This document shows positions 49,901 to 59,157 of a DNA stretch of 64,000 bases, piece by piece (the first letter of the stretch is position 1; the number at the start of each line of letters is the position of its first letter). A model generated the notes under the pieces. That model was not told the DNA's origin, searched no databases, and was given only the letters and a program-made list of their open reading frames with translations. The translations under genes and the position numbers were made by a program. Source of the DNA: Solea solea (taxonomy: Eukaryota; Chordata; Actinopteri; Pleuronectiformes; Soleidae); contig NC_081143.1 of assembly GCF_958295425.1 (NCBI RefSeq), positions 21,277,322-21,341,321 on the forward strand. The letters are read 5' to 3'.

Positions 49901-52075
49901 TAGTAGTGTTAACAGTGTTGGATTGAATGCACATTTCATCAATGGGTTTCTTTATCATTGCAGAAACACAATGTTTGAAATTCTACCATCCAGAGAGGAA
50001 AGCTGGGCAGCTGCTGAGGCTCTGTAGAAATGAAGCATGCACATGTGCTGAAGGTAAACACTATAGTGTCTCTCTGAAGATGCAGCTGAAAGTACTGAAG
50101 GAACTCATAATAACTACTAATATCATGCTTCATTAAAGAACTGATCATTTGTCATTCTGCTGTTTACAACATCACCTCCTCATCCTCTAAATACTTACCC
50201 TCAGTAACACTAGACGTCGTCATGATCTCCACTTCCGAATCAGTCACCTCTGCCACCCACACAAGAAACAACTGCCTCACTGAAATAAAATATGGATGCA
50301 GTCACACTTCTATTAACTTCTACTAGCTGCAATAAATCTGAAATAATTATCATTGGCTGTAAATTCCTCACCTGTTCCACAAAATGTATTATTATTGTTA
50401 ACATCATTAACATCAGTAGTTAAGTATTGCACCTCTATAAATCTGGTTACCTCAAAACCAATTCATGATAAAAAATATAGATATGGTTGAGGAATGTGTC
50501 TCACCGTTAATTTAGGATCAGAGCTGCAGTTTCCCACAACCTGCACTACACTGGTTACAATGGTAAGTGGTCTGTATTTCCAGCACCTTCCTAATCTCCA
50601 TGACCTTTATATTACAGTTTTGCCATTCACACAATCATACAGTGCATCCACAGTATGTGCAGCATTTGTTTCTCGTCCAGAGACACATTAGCATGTAGAC
50701 TTACTGTTATTGTTTGTATCTTTACTGTGCGTCTGCTGTTTATTTCCAGAGAACTGCAGCATGCAGAAGAAGGGTAAAATCAGCAATGATTTACGCACAG
50801 CTAAACCCTGTGAGAGTACACCTACCAGCAAAATTGATTTTGGTAAGACTCAGTGTGAATGATCTGCATTATTTTTAACTGTAAATGACCAGGATGTTTG
50901 TATAAGAAGAGGTTCATAAGTAAGAAAATCATCTGCCCCTTATTTTGTCCTCAGTTTACAAAGTGAGAGTGGAAGACTTCACACATGGTTTGTCCACTGA
51001 TATTTACGCAATGCGGATAATGGAAGTGATCAAAGAAGGTGGGTGTGAACTGCCTAAAATGTATCACATTATACATGAGGGTTTTAAATCCCCTCATCTT
51101 ATTCTTGGCTACAAAGTAAAGCTATTTTCATTCCTTTTGAATCTCCTTATATGGAGATATGGGAAATAACAATCATGTTTTACACTAATACCTAAGATGT
51201 GTGTTTAATCCAGAATTCTCTTCTTTCTCTTCTGGTGTATTTTAAAAATCAGGAAATTATGATGTTGGTCCCCAGGGTAAACTACGTGCATTCCTCAGTT
51301 ACCCTCACTGCAGGGAGGCTTTAGATCTGGGTAAAGGGAAAACGTATCTCATCATGGGCACATCAAAGGATATTCACACGGACCAACGGTAAGTTTCTTG
51401 TGTGATCATGTGTTCTTCTTTCTCCTGTTCTATCAAGGAGTGTTATACTAAACGACGACAGTCTCATGCTGCACACATGATGTGATTTGCTTTATGTCAA
51501 GACAGACAGTGGCAACAGCAACATTCCTCTAGTAACGTGAGACAGTCTCAAATCAGTTTTTGTATGATTACGAACCCCAAGAAGGGCCCACAAAAAGTTT
51601 CAGAAGTAAATTATATTGCTCAACAACTCAGTTTTCCTGCAGTATGAGGTATAATGCTTCTTGCCTCCACCCACCCCTGTGCTGCTGCTGTATACACTAC
51701 AGTTTTGTTTGGATGAAGGACGCAGCAAACCTCTGTTCATAAAGACCAAAAAGAGTGAATGACATCGACAAAAACCTCCAGAAGTCTATACAAATATTTC
51801 TTTGTCTATATATTTTTGACTGTTTATTTTTGTGGGAAGGGAAGTGTGTTTTTACCGTATGCATCCAGCATGTGAGAATAACTCACTTGCAGCATCAATA
51901 CCAGCATCTATGTGACTTCTTCTCTCCCCACAGGGATCAGTATGTGCTCAGTGAGAGAACCTGGATCGAGTACTGGCCCACAGACGCAGAGTGTCAAAAG
52001 GCTGAACACAGGCCAACATGTTTGGGCTTGGAGGAGATGGTCACAGAGTCCACGCTCTTTGGATGTCAGCATTAG
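25390..52075 (+). CDS. c3: Complement C3-like, copy B: complete, but without C3a exon and with Tyr for catalytic His
   Basis: Exons: 25390-25457, 26802-26988, 27893-28055, 29131-29207, 30461-30549, 31310-31392, 31525-31612, 32705-32807, 33045-33165, 33286-33401, 33525-33671, 34233-34332, 34446-34540, 34622-34813, 34973-35125, 35392-35521, 35943-36011, 36715-36829, 36913-36992, 37485-37624, 38973-39185, 42739-42802, 42912-43001, 43073-43276, 43544-43619, 43748-43907, 44019-44114, 46276-46426, 47046-47131, 47624-47701, 47796-47951, 48167-48229, 48324-48405, 48490-48538, 48971-49061, 49163-49252, 49745-49847, 49964-50053, 50750-50842, 50955-51038, 51253-51388, 51934-52075. They total 4713 nt, 1570 residues plus stop, all GT-AG with consistent phases. 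Signal peptide [16 protein letters not shown] beta-chain domains; RRRR at residues 646-649; GCGEQ at 920-924; C345C at the end. No C3a core exon exists between 36011 and 36715, and residue 1037 (116 after the thioester Cys) is Tyr. A one-codon deletion changes GVYVLNNK of copy A to GVSLNNK. No stop or frameshift, so it looks like a constrained gene. Liver-type secretion is inferred from the family. Confidence 0.94.
25925..26760. repeat. Interspersed repeat debris in copy B intron 1
   Basis: Includes a TTTATTTAACCAGG relic near 25940-25990 and a stretch at about 26500-26640 with AATGGAGAATAAAATGGGTC and AAGACCGAACCCTGTGTCAC, which recalls a known fish repeat. No host exon seen. Confidence 0.5.
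27085..27440 (+). mobile_element. Tc1/mariner relic in copy B intron 2
   Basis: ACACTGCCCAGCCAAAACAA at 27085-27104 resembles a Tc1-type end. The segment GGAGCATGAGACATCATTTT...CACCACAGAGTCCA...GTGCTGGAGAAG-like DNA at 27255-27320 matches the transposase end of the relic at 44830-45390. Heavily deleted. Confidence 0.65.
28110..29000. repeat. Interspersed repeat in copy B intron 3
   Basis: GAATGAATCGTTTGGGTGAA, CGAACTGAACTGAATCACTT and GTGACTCGAGTGAGACAGTG match the reverse complement of 19385-19560. A block at 28470-28540 (GTCAAACCGAACAATGCCGA) also matches 53300-53350. Related blocks recur to about 28980. Apparent ORFs here are repeat sequence. Confidence 0.6.
29216..29360 (+). mobile_element. 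LINE reverse-transcriptase relic with YADD motif
   Basis: The frame from 29220 reads [18 protein letters not shown], coded at 29226-29237, is the reverse-transcriptase active-site motif. A stop follows after about 24 codons. It begins only about 10 nt after exon 4 of copy B. Confidence 0.75.
31255..31294. repeat. (GT)n microsatellite directly before exon 6 of copy B
   Basis: The GT run reaches into the splice-acceptor region of exon 6 (31310) in place of a normal pyrimidine tract; only GTCTGCGCAG separates it from the exon. Confidence 0.9.
31627..32566 (-). mobile_element. Solo LTR (940 bp) in copy B intron 7
   Basis: Ends TGTTATG...CATAACA, flanked by the 5-bp duplication GTATG at 31622-31626 and 32567-32571. 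On the minus strand it has a TATA-like TATATAAAC (near 32352-32360) followed, towards 31770, by AATAAA, the usual promoter-then-polyadenylation order of an LTR. I therefore place it on the minus strand, antisense to the C3 gene. No coding sequence. Confidence 0.85.
34892..34930. repeat. (GT)n microsatellite in copy B intron 14
   Basis: GT dinucleotide run, homologous in position to the shorter run near 3760 in copy A. Confidence 0.9.
35943..36829 (+). CDS. c3: C3 copy B: beta/alpha junction joined directly to alpha'-chain start, anaphylatoxin core absent
   Basis: Exon 35943-36011 encodes [20 protein letters not shown] and ends in phase 1. The next coding exon, 36715-36829, starts in phase 1 with [17 protein letters not shown], the alpha'-chain N terminus. 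In copy A an exon of 198 nt lies between these two. Skipping it keeps the frame because it is phase 1-1. The 703-nt intron of copy B was read on both strands and has no Cys-rich anaphylatoxin coding; its middle (about 36060-36700) is unrelated to copy A and includes a repeat insertion. Both the C3a core and the Arg-Ser convertase site are therefore missing. Confidence 0.9.
36060..36700. repeat. Sequence replacing the C3a exon in copy B, with interspersed repeat
   Basis: Similarity to copy A stops at about 36050 (CAGTCACATTA) and resumes at about 36700 (TAATGTCTCTCTAG). In between are CA- and TC-rich simple sequence (36215-36260) and a copy of the common repeat (GGGTGTAACCCCGCC to AATGAATGAATGAA, about 36430-36540). 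Copy A has about 400 bp here containing the C3a exon. Confidence 0.7.
37031..37428. mobile_element. MITE in copy B intron 19 (same site as copy A)
   Basis: Terminal inverted repeats CATAGACTGTATATCAACAT and the complement of GTCCATTTGTATATACAATC...; orthologous to 5598-6043. Confidence 0.6.
38082..38702 (+). mobile_element. Helitron-like non-autonomous element in copy B intron 20
   Basis: Begins TCTATCTATAAATTCTAGG after an A and ends GGGCACTACACTAG before a T, without target duplication. That fits Helitron rules: 5' TC, 3' CTRR, insertion between A and T. The matching intron of copy A (about 6590-6615) is an empty site with the same flanks (CATACATATGTTACTAC). The interior repeats two similar blocks (GACAAGGCGC...GAAGCTGAGGCAGA). 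I did not find the expected 3' hairpin. Confidence 0.55.
39310..39580 (+). repeat. Common teleost interspersed repeat in copy B intron 21
   Basis: Runs from GGTTAGTGATGTTGCCTTGC to CCCTATGTCAGCTGGGATTGG and CCTCATGTTTAGGATAAACTGG. Same family as 22085-22360; a shorter version is in copy A near 7255. Confidence 0.7.
40324..42500 (-). mobile_element. LINE (non-LTR retrotransposon), decayed, in copy B intron 21
   Basis: The minus strand reads, from 42440 downward, endonuclease-end segments ([13 protein letters not shown]), a linker ([20 protein letters not shown]), then a reverse-transcriptase start ([41 protein letters not shown]), and finally the C-terminal part ([25 protein letters not shown]) down to 40330. 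The catalytic centre of the reverse transcriptase is deleted, so it cannot move. A hAT-like element interrupts it at 41322-41742. Copy A lacks this insertion, which explains the 3.5-kb intron in copy B against 1.2 kb in copy A. Confidence 0.88.
41322..41742. mobile_element. hAT-type non-autonomous element (421 bp) nested in the LINE
   Basis: The left end TAGGGGTAGGCAACCTTTG and the reverse complement of the right end, CAGGGGTCGGCAACCTTTG, give 19-bp inverted repeats with two mismatches. The 8-bp target duplication TTATAGAG is at 41314-41321 and 41743-41750. End sequence and 8-bp duplication are typical of hAT elements. No transposase coding. Confidence 0.88.
43073..43907 (+). CDS. c3: C3 copy B: thioester-domain exons, GCGEQ kept, His replaced by Tyr
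   Basis: Exons 43073-43276, 43544-43619 and 43748-43907. GCGEQ is coded at 43147-43161. The codon 116 positions after the thioester Cys is TAC at 43893-43895 (context RVIYREMS), where copy A and human C3 have His. Neighbouring residues differ as well (copy A TVIHGEMI). Thioester proteins without this His, such as human C4A with Asp there, prefer amino over hydroxyl targets; several teleost C3 isoforms also lack the His. Tyr at this site is therefore likely to change target choice. Confidence 0.92.
44185..44820. other. Insertion in copy B intron 27, unassigned
   Basis: Sequence from about 44190 is unrelated to copy A and has no recognisable coding. It may be part of an LTR or DNA element; no ends were found. 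The stretch 45400-46150 is likewise unassigned. Confidence 0.4.
44820..45390 (+). mobile_element. Tc1/mariner transposase relic in copy B intron 27
   Basis: The plus-strand frame (about 45015-45232) reads [39 protein letters not shown], the C-terminal half of a Tc1-type DDE transposase ([16 protein letters not shown] is diagnostic). The N-terminal half is missing. A possible 3' end GGCCAGGCAGTGTA is at about 45371-45384. Confidence 0.88.
47290..47555 (+). repeat. Common teleost interspersed repeat in copy B intron 29
   Basis: CCCCGTGTGTGCATGGGTTT, CGGTTTCCTCCTACAGTCC, AACTGTCCAGGGTGGACC, GTGGAGGATAAAGTGGTAG. Same family as 22085-22360. Absent from copy A at this site. Confidence 0.75.
49745..52075 (+). 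CDS. c3: C3 copy B: anchor and C345C exons
   Basis: The last six exons encode the end of MG8, FYHPERK, the Cys-rich linker and the C345C domain, ending FGCQH-stop at 52073-52075 (copy A ends FGCPL). Exons 37-40 are almost identical to copy A. An AATAAA at 52585-52590 is the likely polyadenylation signal. Confidence 0.92.
50215..50365 (+). mobile_element. LINE reverse-transcriptase relic in copy B intron 38
   Basis: Matches 15530-15740 of copy A nearly base for base, but a deletion of about 47 nt after ATCTCCACTTCC removes the YADD-like block. Confidence 0.6.
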
Positions 52076-53160
52076 GGCAACACCAGAAAATGGTCTGTCC
52101 TTTGCCCATTTTTAATTTTTTAATTTCTTATGCAAAACTTAAACTGTTTTAAGATCAAGGTTCATCCATCCATCACCGCTTTATCCTCCACCATGTGTCT
52201 TTATTATCCCTGAGGGGCAATTTGGGTTACAGCTAGCATTCACATATTTACACATATGACACAAAAGTAACAATATTAAACACAACAATAGAACAAGTGT
52301 GATATTTGATTCATTATTAAGGAGACTGATTGCTGTAGGAATAAATGATGATTTAAACATGTTAGTTCTGCGCATGTTGTATCTGCGCACATGATTCGTG
52401 TCAGCCAAGATGTGTTGTTTTTTTTTTTTTTAAGCACCTGACCTGATATAGCTGAGGTCATTCAGTGCTATTCTGGCAATTTTACTGCACACTTTCACGA
52501 TGCCCTTTAGGCATTTTTTGTTTACTTAAAAGAAGGTGACCCTTTAAAGAAAGTAATGTAAGAGATTGAAACGTCACACTGTGGAATAAACAATATAGTC
52601 TTCATCTAAATGTCTGCATCATTTTAATTTAGATTAATGCACATTATTTAAACTGTTGATCATTACTGTGTGGGGTTACAGTGATACATTTTTAAATCGA
52701 TTACTGTTTGGTGCTTTTTAACTTTGCACCGTGGCAAAGAATATTATGAAAGTGAAAAAAATCCCTCTGTCTTTATGTAGTCAGGCAGAAATGTTCAATT
52801 TTGTTGGTAGTGTGTTTGATTAATGTATAGCACTAATTCAGAATTTATATTGTTATATTTATATATTATACTGTACACTACAACACTGCGCTTTATCCAC
52901 CTGATGCTGCAGAATAAAACCAACGGCGGTGAACCTGCAGGACCTCAATGCACTTCTAGAATCTTCTAGAGTTTCTGCCAAATATAATCACTTTAAAAAC
53001 CACTTCAAAATCGTCCTGAATGATTCTCAAATTAAAACACCAAGAAACTCATGACAAATAATCAAAGTACATTTTTTTTAATTTCTGGGTTAGGGTTCAG
53101 GGCAGGTCTGAAATTTGTAATTTATAATAATTGTGGGACTAAGGCCAGTTTATGATATTA
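52076..53160. other. Copy B 3' UTR and flank
   Basis: The 3' UTR runs to the AATAAA at 52585-52590. Inside it, 52160-52440 looks like reversed retroposon sequence (CATCCATCACCGCTTTATCC, CCCTGAGGGGCAATTTGGG, poly-T). Beyond 52620 is AT-rich DNA with no gene. Confidence 0.55.
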
Positions 53161-53245
53161 AGTGCTGCGATGGACTGGCGAACTGTCCAGGGTGTACCCC
53201 GCCTATCGCCCGATGTAGCTGAGATTGGCACAGCACCCCCCGCGA
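53160..53245 (+). repeat. Fragment of common teleost repeat
   Basis: CTGCGATGGACTGGCGAACT, CCAGGGTGTACCCCGCCTAT, CTGAGATTGGCACAGCACCC; middle part only. Confidence 0.75.
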
Positions 53246-53379
53246 CTGACTGATACATTACTATGCGTGACTTCGTCAAAGTATCGCGACAGGAAGAGGC
53301 ATTAGTGTGACGTCCAACACAAGAATCAAACTGAACAATGCCAAACTGATCTGAACTAGATCAGTTAAAATGATTTATT

Positions 53380-53900
53380 GTGTAGAATGACAACACTCAA
53401 CTCAACACTCTCCCACCTTGCTCCCTCACCAACTGTCTCCTTGAAATAAAGTCTTCCATCTCCCCATCCCATCGGGTAAAGAGTCTAGGTGTCATCCTCG
53501 ACAGCACTCTCTCATCCACATCCCATGTCAGTAATGTTACGCGGTCCGCCTACTGCCACCTCCACAACATCAACCGCCCCCTCTCTCACTCCTCACACCA
53601 CTGCCATCCTGTTCCACAGCCTTGTCTCTTCCTGTCGGGATTATAGCTACTCACTTCTGTCTGGTCTCCTTAGAAAACCCTCCACCCACAAACTACAACT
53701 GGTTCAGAACCCTGTCCATGTCATCTCACAAACCCCCTCGATCCATCACACCCATCTTTCAGCAGCTCCACTGGCTCCCCACCACACAATGCATCAAAAA
53801 TACTGCTCCTCACTTTCAAAGCCATACACAACCTTAAACCTCCGTACCTCTAAGATCTCCTCCACATATCCATTCTTGCCCACACCCTTAGATCCACCTC
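53380..53900 (+). mobile_element. L2/Rex-like LINE reverse-transcriptase end, decayed
   Basis: Across shifting frames the DNA reads [44 protein letters not shown] and [13 protein letters not shown] pieces, which is the usual C-terminal region of fish L2-type LINEs. Several frame changes and stops; pseudogenic. Confidence 0.75.
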
Positions 53901-54609
53901 ACACATGCTATATTTCTTAGCATGATATGTTTATGTGTGTGTTTTAGTTTTGTGTCTGATAATAAGTGAGTTAATGTTGTGCTGTTTGGACCACAGCATT
54001 GCTAGTGTTGTGTGCGTACATCGGATAAAATCCTTTTAAATGCATGTGTGAAGTTTCCATTGTGTAGTGTTTTGCTTTGGCCACAAGATGGTGCCATTGC
54101 ATTGTATAATCGAAGGACATTGCCTTCCTTGTGCTCAGTGGGGTAAATCGCTGATGCTCTTTACATGGTTTGCTGTAGTTTCTGTTGATATGTGGATATT
54201 GATGTCTAAGAATATTTGTTTGTTTTTCTTTCCTTTTCTTTGCCTGAGGGATGATAAGCCTAATGGTGAGTTTGTGTTGTTAGACTGCTGTCACTCCTGA
54301 GCAGAAATAAACATGCTGGACTAAACATGACTCCTTCATTCCTGCATTCTGACAGATGCACTGTTTTGTTTAGTGCAAAAACCTCAACGATCCAGTGCTT
54401 TCTACTTTCTCCTCATAGTCTCTGTCCACAGGTCACTGAAGTGAAACTGACCCAGCCTTGACTCCTGCCAGCCATTGAGACATCAACTACCAATACTCTC
54501 CTAGAAGGAAGACTGAAGTGTCAGAATCCTCCTCTTCTAACTCCTCCTTGAAACCCTCAGCGTCACCATCATCACAGAGGAAAAAATGAAAGAAAGAAAA
54601 AAATAATAA

Positions 54610-54880
54610 AACAGCATGAATTGTGAGAATAAAGTCAGAATTCTGAGGAGTACCCGAATACTCTTCTGTATACTGTGGATAACAGACATGAAGGTACTTT
54701 CTGTTAGCAGATTTGAACATTATAGTTCTCTTGATATTGTGCTTATAGATACAGTGTGTATATATATTTTTAAGAATATTTGTGTCATCATGAATTGCTG
54801 TTCCATTAAAACTATTTTGCCAGCTTACTTTGTTGCAGAGTTACGTAGGTCAAGGTTAAATTACACAATCTCTCATGACT
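54610..54880 (+). repeat. Direct repeat, copy 1
   Basis: Shares both ends with copy 2 at 56718-56865 at over 90 percent by eye. Confidence 0.75.
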
Positions 54881-56717
54881 GTTTTAATGTGGCACAGAGT
54901 GAGTAGAGGACAAGTCTCGTATTCATTGGCACTTCTGTTAGACACAGGGTGTTCCAGTGTGATGTTGCTGTATGCTCGTGAATGGAAACACTTGCCAGTC
55001 AGCTTTTCTCCCTTCTTAGTAACAAAAAAAAATGATGCTTCTCTTTTTTTCCCCCTTAAGACCAACATCAAGATCAACTTCTCATACTGTAAAAAAAAAA
55101 AAAGGTTTCACAAAATTCCCCATACATTTGAGGCAGAAAGAGCTTTTATAGCAAAATGTGTGACTGTGACATTATAATGACCAGTGATTATCTTGTATTT
55201 CTTGTATTTAGACAGTGGAGATGATTTTGATGACCCCTTGTTGCTGAGATTTTGATTATCAGGTGAGATGATGATGGAGTCTCTGGAGTCAGTGACAAAG
55301 AGATGTTAACAGTTTGGAATGCTCCCTCATTCTGCCTTAGAGTTACGGTATATGACTCCCGAGCTTAGCAAAAATGTTACAGATCACGATGTCCGGCTCC
55401 TTCCTCCGCTGATACCTAGAGACAACCTTGGGCAGGACTGTATTCCACTGTGTTATCTTTCCTTTCCCTCAGCAGATGAAGGAGCAACAATGATACAAGA
55501 AAGAACACTCAGAGAACTTACGTGAGCCAAGGTTGCACAAAGGCCTTATTGTAAGACAATGTGATTTGTGAGTTACAGCTGGTCTATAATGAGTTTTTAG
55601 CTTTTTCTCTATGAATGTGTAAGTTGCTAATATATGTATAGAATGCCAATTAATGAAGTTTTCCCTTACACACCTAGGGGTTAAATCCACAACTGCACCG
55701 CTCATTTTTCCACAAACACAATTTTTTTTTTTATAGGTCTGATGTTTTGCCAGTGCTGTTGTAAAGTGTGTATTTTACAAAGTGCAAGCTCATAAAAGAG
55801 TATATTTCATGTAATATATGCATATGTTTCATGTGAATCATCAGACCAACCCATTTATGAGTGTGCAGACAGAGTGAGGCCTCAACTCCACCTGTGGCAA
55901 CCTATGAAGTGAAAATGAAGGATTTTCAAGAAACCAGTCTTTTCAAATCAACCAAACTACTCAAGATCCACTTCAGGTCAGGCTTTCATCACTTTGATGG
56001 TCAAGTATTATGTGACTTTACACCAGACACTAATCAATTGTTCTTCGATTTATTATTTCAGGGCTAGTACATGGCTGCCACTCAGGTATACGTTACTACG
56101 CTTGGGCTCTTAAACATCTTTACTGATAATTCTGTGCATAGTTCTTACATATACAAAAACAAGGAAACCCAAGGTTTTTGAAGGCAATATCAACCTCTGA
56201 GTCAATGGTTTGGGAGTTTTCTTGTTTCCCAAGATGCTTAATTACTATCACGTAAACAGCCTGTGAAGAGCCCTAATGTCAGCATGCTAATTTGGGTTTC
56301 TTTGGGTTTCTTATTCCAGCATTTATCAATACAGATTTCTTGAGTTAGTTTGTTGATGTTGCTGTTTTATGGTAGTTGGCACCCTTTAATGTTGCATTAT
56401 TGCCTTATTGTATTCTCCCCCTTATTTATTTATGTCATGTCGCAACTATAACGTACAAATAATTCAGCTGCCAAGTAGATCCAAGTTTTAGCATCTTTAT
56501 ACTAGCTCTGAGTATGTCTCAGAAGTCACGTGAAGATTTTGACAAATCACTTTTAAAGCTCTTCAAGGCCTAGCTCCTCGTCATATCTTCCTTACTTCCT
56601 TACCTTTATTTAAAGTTGAGACTTTTTGGGGGTAATTGAAATATTTATAGTAGTATTTTTATTATGATTTCAATTGCCGTCTTAAAATCCAACAAAAAAA
56701 TGAAAAAGAAAAAAAAA

Positions 56718-56865
56718 ACAGCATGAATTGTGAGAATAAAGTCAGAATTCTGAGGAGTGCCCTAATACATGTGTCATTATGAATTGCTGTTCGGTTAAAA
56801 ACATTTTGCCAGCTTACTTTGTTGCAGAGTTATGTAGGTCAAGGTTAAATTACACAATCTCCCTT
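56718..56865 (+). repeat. Direct repeat, copy 2 (internally deleted)
   Basis: Same flanking blocks as 54610-54880 but about 110 nt shorter. Confidence 0.75.
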
Positions 56866-56935
56866 CTCCTCCTAAGTGGGCTTTATTCTTGATAAATATG
56901 TGAACGTGATTGGGGCAAGGTCCACCATAAAACTA

Positions 56936-57221
56936 TAGTACCTTACTATATTATTGGAATAGTGAGGCCAATTCCTTTATTTTTGTCATAGACTAAAAAC
57001 ATTTGGGTTTGACATCAAAAGATGAACAATTCAGCTTTTACAGGTATTTACATCTAGATCTGATACACAACATAGAAGATAGCACCTTTGCTTTGAACCC
57101 ATCCATTTTTTGAACCCACATTGCTGAAATGTTCATCTTTTGATGTCAAACCCAAATGTTTTTAGTCTATGACAAAAATAAAGGACTTGGCCTCACTGTT
57201 CCATTACTGTAGGAACGTACT
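56936..57221. repeat. Long near-perfect inverted repeat (hairpin/MITE type)
   Basis: Left arm about 56936-57035 and right arm about 57123-57221 are reverse complements with only a few mismatches over roughly 100 nt (core GTTTGACATCAAAAGATGAA and its complement), around a loop of about 87 nt. It could be a fold-back transposon or form a hairpin RNA if transcribed. Confidence 0.85.
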
Positions 57222-57229
57222 GTATGTGA

Positions 57230-58030
57230 TACAGATTGAATAATGAATGAGTGTAAACCAATTGCAGGTATGAACAGGGTGGGTGGAATTACATAAAGTG
57301 TCATGCAGGCGGATGTGAAGAGGATTGTTTCAACGTAATGCAACAATGCAAATACCTCACCTACTTGTTTGTCAATTCATCTCTTGTACAAACAATGGAT
57401 TGGAAGTAGAAATCTTCATTAAATATTCATTTGCTGTATTATTATGTAGATGAAAAGCTATTTGACTTACAGAAAAGAATATATATAATGTTAAATATAT
57501 AATATTAAATAATAATTTTAATAAATTAGTCTTTAATGAGTCTTAATTGATTTTTTTTTTCTCAAATTTTTTGAGATTGTGTTTAGGAATATGTCCAGAT
57601 CAGTTACGTCAGATTACGTCAGTGATGTTTTTCCAAAATGTCTGCAAGGTCTCATTGAAAATTGTTCCAAAAATGAAAAAACAGACAAACTGATGTTCTA
57701 ATGTTTCTGTCAATTTTTTGCAGAAGGTACAGTTGACAGTGCATTTACCACCGTGTCATATTCACTAATTCATTAACATATGTATATCAAAGCATTCCAC
57801 TGCCTTCTCCTCTCCATCTCTTGTGGGTCCTGTCGGGGCACGCGCACCATGACGTGTCGGGCTTTTACGCTCCTGTCATCAACAACTGTGTAACTTTGTA
57901 AGGAACTGAGGCATTTAATTACTGCAGCCATGTCGAGGATGTTATAATACAGCACTGGCCATCTGCGCGTGGGTGCTTTGACTGAATACTTTTCTTTGGT
58001 AGACAGTGAGTGCGTCACCTGTCAGCACCT
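57230..58030. other. Region upstream of the CCP gene
   Basis: AT-rich to about 57780, then a short more GC- and CpG-rich stretch at 57825-58100 that may be the promoter region of the CCP gene. No gene seen on either strand. Confidence 0.4.
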
Positions 58031-58075
58031 TTGTGGTAATAGCGGCATTTGCGTCTGACCTGGCCTCCGCGTCTC

Positions 58076-58102
58076 GTCTCGTCTCGTCTCGTCTCTTCCC
58101 AG
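58076..58102 (+). repeat. (TCTCG)n pentamer run at a probable noncoding first exon end
   Basis: About five GTCTC/TCTCG units end in CTTCCCAG followed by GTAAGT at 58103. That is a strong splice donor, so the run may be the end of the 5' untranslated exon of the CCP gene. The matching acceptor is TTTCTCACAG at 59099-59108. Confidence 0.5.
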
Positions 58103-58609
58103 GTAAGTCATTTCAAAGCACAATTCCTTGGTTCTGTGAAAACATATGATTTATTGCCAATAGCAAACTACAACCGTCACACGTATTTAAACCACAAACT
58201 TGGAATGTGCGTGAGTTATACCATAAATGTGCTCTTGCATATCAAATAAACCATTTTTCAGCATGTATATCTTATTTTATTTCCCAATTTCTACATAAAA
58301 ATGTTTGGATTCAAATATTTCGGGGTTTTTTTTATCCTAGAAAATCCTGCGTAGTTTGTGTAAAATGCCTCTTTTACGGGATCTACAAAACCTACAAAAC
58401 CAAAACCATAAAGGTATATTATTTAAGAAGCAGGCAGAATGAAAATGGCTGAATACTGTTGTTGTTCTTTAGCACTTATAGACTTTTGTTTTCTAGTTCC
58501 ATCACAAGTTTTTTGGAGAGCCTCAAATGTGTACTTCAGGTCTGTTGGATAGCTCAGATCCTGGGAATGACACACAACCAAACAATACAATCACTATCCC
58601 ATATACAGT

Positions 58610-58660
58610 ATTAGATTTGTACATTTACTTAACCCTAACCCTAACCCTGTAATATACAAG
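58610..58660. repeat. Short telomere-like tract (CCCTAA)n
   Basis: AACCCTAACCCTAACCCT near 58632, inside the noncoding intron of the CCP gene. A similar AACCCTAACCCTAACC lies near 30083 in copy B. Both are under four units. Confidence 0.7.
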
Positions 58661-59157
58661 TACAGTAAGCAAACAGTTGAACATATTGAGAGCAAGCACA
58701 CTAAGCACTGGATAGCGCTGAAACACAAAAGTGATTTATCATTCAACACATAAACTCTGGGTGTGGTAAAGAAAGCATTATTAGTTTTATATAAAATGGT
58801 TATTGAGCTATAAGTAATTAATATTTCAAGGACTGTCAGGCAAATCATGCACATTTAGTTATTGAATATTGAAATGTATTGTTAATGATACAGAAGAGCC
58901 TTTTGTATTCATAAACATGTGCATGCAGAAATACATTTTCTTCTCAAATATTTGGGGAATATATTACATCAGTAACGTTTTCAAAACTCCTACAGTACGA
59001 TCATCTAACAGTCCCACGGTGTGCTCCCTGTCTGCCTCACTGAAACAGTCTCTCATATCCCTGGACGCTATTAGTGACCCTAAAAAAAGTCATCTTTGTT
59101 TCTCACAGATCTGCACAAATATCAGGGCTCGTTGACTTTGGCCTGGCTTTCCAGATC

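Larger units (their letters stand above)
53900..56930. other. Intergenic DNA with a duplicated block, no gene recognised
   Basis: Short frames only. A block at 54610-54880 is repeated at 56718-56865 (ACAGCATGAATTGTGAGAAT and TTGCCAGCTTACTTTGTTGC in both); the second copy lacks about 110 nt of the middle. The origin of the block is unknown; probably an interspersed repeat. Confidence 0.5.

Noticed and set aside
53489..53920. A 143-codon frame as a novel Pro/Ser/Thr-rich protein
   Set aside because: Other frames of the same DNA give decayed LINE reverse-transcriptase motifs; this frame is a shadow.
55861..56067. Short frame that looks protein-like (68 codons)
   Set aside because: No partner exons, no known domain, surrounded by repeats; not enough to call a gene.
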